A stretch of 64,000 bases of DNA. It comes from an uncultured Lachnospiraceae bacterium. Its GTDB lineage: Bacteria; Bacillota; Clostridia; Lachnospirales; Lachnospiraceae. The position numbers were made by a program, and so were the translations under genes. The notes beneath the pieces are model-generated. The model searched no databases and had not been told where the DNA came from. It was given only the letters and a program-made list of their open reading frames with translations. The stretch is taken from contig CANPUE010000001.1 of the NCBI GenBank assembly GCA_947577185.1, positions 1 through 64,000 on the forward strand, read 5' to 3'. Positions 62,082-64,000 of this stretch are shown here, in pieces; positions within the stretch are counted from its first letter, which is position 1; every line of letters begins with the position of its first letter.

Positions 62082-63437
62082 CTAAGACTGCAAAAGACGC
62101 ACTACCTTGAGGGGTGTCCTGTAAGAAACATTGGAAATACGGATCCCCGTCTTAGGATTGCTGGCATGGATCACCTGGCCGCTTCCGATATAGATCGCCA
62201 CATGATCAATGGTCTTTCCTTTTCCATAGAACACCAGATCGCCCGGCTGTGCTTCCGAAAGACTGATCTTCGTACCACAGTTTGCCTGCGCCCTGGAAGA
62301 ATGCGGCAGGCTGACGCCGTATTTCTTAAAAATGCTCAGAACATATCCGGAACAGTCCGCTCCTTTTGTCAGGCTCGTTCCGCCCCACACATAAGGATTG
62401 CCCAGAAATTCCTTTGCATACTGGCACAGCTCGACACGCACATCCGAAACACCCTGACCATACAGAAGTTCTGTCAGTGTGATCGCTGTCTCCAGCTGTG
62501 CATCCACTTTCACATACTGCGCCGAAACAAATACTTCTTCGTCATCCAGAGAAACCCTGATCCAGTCACCTTCTGAGGCTACCACTTCCAGTTGCTCTCC
62601 GTTTGGCACCATCGTGATTACTTCGGAATCCGTGTTGGCTTCCGCCCGGACTTTCAGGCTGTCCGTTGTTACCGTCGCAATCGTTGTTACCAGTTCTTCC
62701 GCCCTGCGCTTTGCATGCAGGCCGGTCAGAAGATATTCACAGCTCACATAGCCTTCCACCTTACCCGATCTGATATGGGCCCATGTCCCGTCGGATGCAA
62801 GGATCTCACACGCCGCATTTCTGGGAAGCTTGCCAACCAGCTTCGCGTCTTCTCCTGCTGATGCGCGGATATTGAGGTTGTTATCCACATTGGCGATCCC
62901 CAGGTTCGTATAGCCCCAATTGGCATTCTGCGCGTCTTCATATGCTTTGGCGTAGACTTCACGGGGACTTCTCATCTCCACGACCGCAGCCGCGCCTACG
63001 GGATCCCCTAACGCCTCCCTGATATCGGACGCCTGCCCCTGCTCTTCCGGAGCAGCTTCTGTTTCTGCGGCATTCTCGTTCTCCCCGGATTCCGGATTGG
63101 ATTCTATGCCGGAACTGCTGCCAGTGATGTTTCTCGCATCGGCCACTTCATAACCGCCGCCGATCAGATCGGCCCCTGCGGAAAGTTCTCCCAGAAGAGA
63201 CTGTACCGTGTCTGTTTCCTGTATCTGCATCTCATCTGTCTGCGTTTCTTCTATTTGTGTTTCTTCTATCTGCGTTTTCTCTGTCTGTATCTCTTCCGTC
63301 CGCGCTTCTTCTGCCGCTTCGGCTTTTTCGTTTGTATCTGCTGCAGTCACATCGGTTGTATTTTCTACTGCAAAAATCTGTACCGGACGGCAAAGCATGA
63401 TCAGTGCCAGTACACAACATATGTTCTTTCGTTTCAT
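62082..63437 (-). CDS. NlpC/P60 peptidoglycan hydrolase with SH3b domains
   Basis: 451 residues, secreted. Signal peptide 1-24; a Glu/Thr/Gln-rich repeat (about 45-75, EETQIEETQTDE); a linker; two SH3b domains about 180-240 (LNIRASAGEDAKLVGKLP, EGYVSCEYLL) and 250-310 (LKVRAEANTDSEVITMVP); NlpC/P60 domain from about 330 with Cys in KGADCSGYVLSIF near 360, His in IDHVAIYIG near 409 and HASNPKTGI. A D,L-endopeptidase of wall turnover. Consensus promoter at 63518-63546. Confidence 0.94.
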   Translation of the reverse strand: MKRKNICCVLALIMLCRPVQIFAVENTTDVTAADTNEKAEAAEEARTEEIQTEKTQIEETQIEETQTDEMQIQETDTVQSLLGELSAGADLIGGGYEVADARNITGSSSGIESNPESGENENAAETEAAPEEQGQASDIREALGDPVGAAAVVEMRSPREVYAKAYEDAQNANWGYTNLGIANVDNNLNIRASAGEDAKLVGKLPRNAACEILASDGTWAHIRSGKVEGYVSCEYLLTGLHAKRRAEELVTTIATVTTDSLKVRAEANTDSEVITMVPNGEQLEVVASEGDWIRVSLDDEEVFVSAQYVKVDAQLETAITLTELLYGQGVSDVRVELCQYAKEFLGNPYVWGGTSLTKGADCSGYVLSIFKKYGVSLPHSSRAQANCGTKISLSEAQPGDLVFYGKGKTIDHVAIYIGSGQVIHASNPKTGIRISNVSYRTPLKVVRLLQS

Positions 63438-63517
63438 GTCTCAAACCCTTCCAATCATTTCAAGTAAATGAATCAATTGTTACAAACTTGTTACATTTAT
63501 TACGAATTTGTTTTTTT

Positions 63518-63546
63518 ATTATAACAATTTTGTATGGGTCTGTCAA
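63518..63546 (-). promoter_or_regulatory. Consensus promoter for the NlpC/P60 gene
   Basis: Minus strand TTGACA (63546-63541), 17-base spacer, TATAAT (63523-63518): perfect sigma-A consensus, 80 bases before the ATG. Confidence 0.85.
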
Positions 63547-63558
63547 CGGGTTTCTTTT

Positions 63559-64000
63559 TTATGTATCCGCTCCCATTGTTGCAAATGCGATATTTGTCGC
63601 ATGGTCAGCGACTCGTTCCAGGCCGGAGATGATGTCTGAGAACAATACACCTGCCTCCGGGGTACATTCATTCTTCGTGAGTCTGTCAAGATGCTTATGC
63701 TGTAACTCCCGCTCTTTTTCATCGATCGCCTCTTCGAGATGATTGATGTCTTCTTCATGTTCGTCCGAACTCTTGACAAACATTTCCAGGGAGAAGCGCA
63801 GCAATGTATTGACCATATCCAACATCATGCCCAGTTCCGCCTGTGCATCTTTGCTGAAATCCACGCCTGTGTCTATCCTGTTCTTTGCGGCATCCGCTAT
63901 ATTTTCCGCATGGTCGCCGATCCGCTCGATATCATTGACGACATGGAACAATGCGCCGATGCTCTTTAAGTCCTCGATCGGCAGGGTGGTCTGATTGATC
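63559..64000 (-). CDS. PhoU-like C-terminal part of a probable Na/Pi cotransporter (partial, 5' end outside window)
   Basis: The frame is open to the right edge (147 residues seen). LPIEDLKSIGALFHVVNDIERIGDHAENIAD and SGLERVADHATNIAF are the two PhoU metal-binding repeats (E/D-x-x-x-D signatures). In Firmicutes this tail, preceded by such a helical link, most often ends a NptA/YqeW-type sodium-phosphate cotransporter; a free PhoU is the alternative. The membrane part would lie beyond 64000. Confidence 0.82.
   Translation of the reverse strand, partial: INQTTLPIEDLKSIGALFHVVNDIERIGDHAENIADAAKNRIDTGVDFSKDAQAELGMMLDMVNTLLRFSLEMFVKSSDEHEEDINHLEEAIDEKERELQHKHLDRLTKNECTPEAGVLFSDIISGLERVADHATNIAFATMGADT

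Overview
The window looks like a chromosomal piece of a gut-type Lachnospiraceae (Clostridia, Firmicutes). This rests on pyruvate phosphate dikinase, a fused FolB-FolK, an autonomous glycyl radical protein, pyrB-pyrI with a zinc regulatory subunit, DUF815 and DUF5050 proteins, strong AGGAGG ribosome sites and moderate GC. Nothing was searched against a database; all family calls are by eye. No tRNA, rRNA or CRISPR array was seen.

Left edge (1-3150): end of an integrative, plasmid-like element, read leftward: DUF6075 protein, DUF3970 protein, ParA, ParB, then a RepA_N-type replication initiator that leaves the window. Its coding sequence carries exact 23-bp iterons. The element stops next to the ppdK stop codon. 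Housekeeping genes follow (3155-24066): ppdK, a glycerophosphodiesterase, ABC-F, PHP and HAD proteins, a polyphosphate set (ppx, ppk, maf), a DUF815 ATPase, pheA, a DUF5050 protein, and a folate operon (folC-folE-folP-folBK-GNAT).

The centre (24132-52147) holds two large leftward glycan-assembly operons. Operon 1 (37286 to 24132) has a sugar kinase/nucleotidyltransferase fusion, several glycosyltransferases, GT-C-like membrane proteins, an FkbM methyltransferase, a flippase and an SH3 membrane protein. Operon 2 (52147 to 38084) has twelve tightly spaced or overlapping genes: a secreted protein, GT-C enzymes, GT2 and GT4 glycosyltransferases, a flippase and a B12-type radical SAM protein. Each has its own flippase, so they probably build two different surface glycans.

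The most interesting feature is evidence for phase variation at this surface locus by two mechanisms. (1) Just upstream of operon 2 a tyrosine recombinase gene lies between two identical 27-bp sites in inverted orientation (52240-52266 and 53584-53610). Each site is a near-perfect palindrome with an asymmetric AAA core. A promoter-like sequence at one end of the segment points outward, now toward a terminator; inversion would aim it at operon 2. (2) In operon 1 a GT-C-like gene is split by a G8 tract, where one extra G restores a full frame of about 756 codons, and the next gene (FkbM) has an in-frame G9 tract.

Right part (53857-64000): a nitroreductase, pyrB-pyrI, a small alarmone synthetase, pncA-pncB, a mini GrcA, rpsO and pnp, an NlpC/P60 wall hydrolase with bacterial SH3 domains, and the PhoU-like C-terminus of a probable Na/Pi cotransporter that runs off the window.
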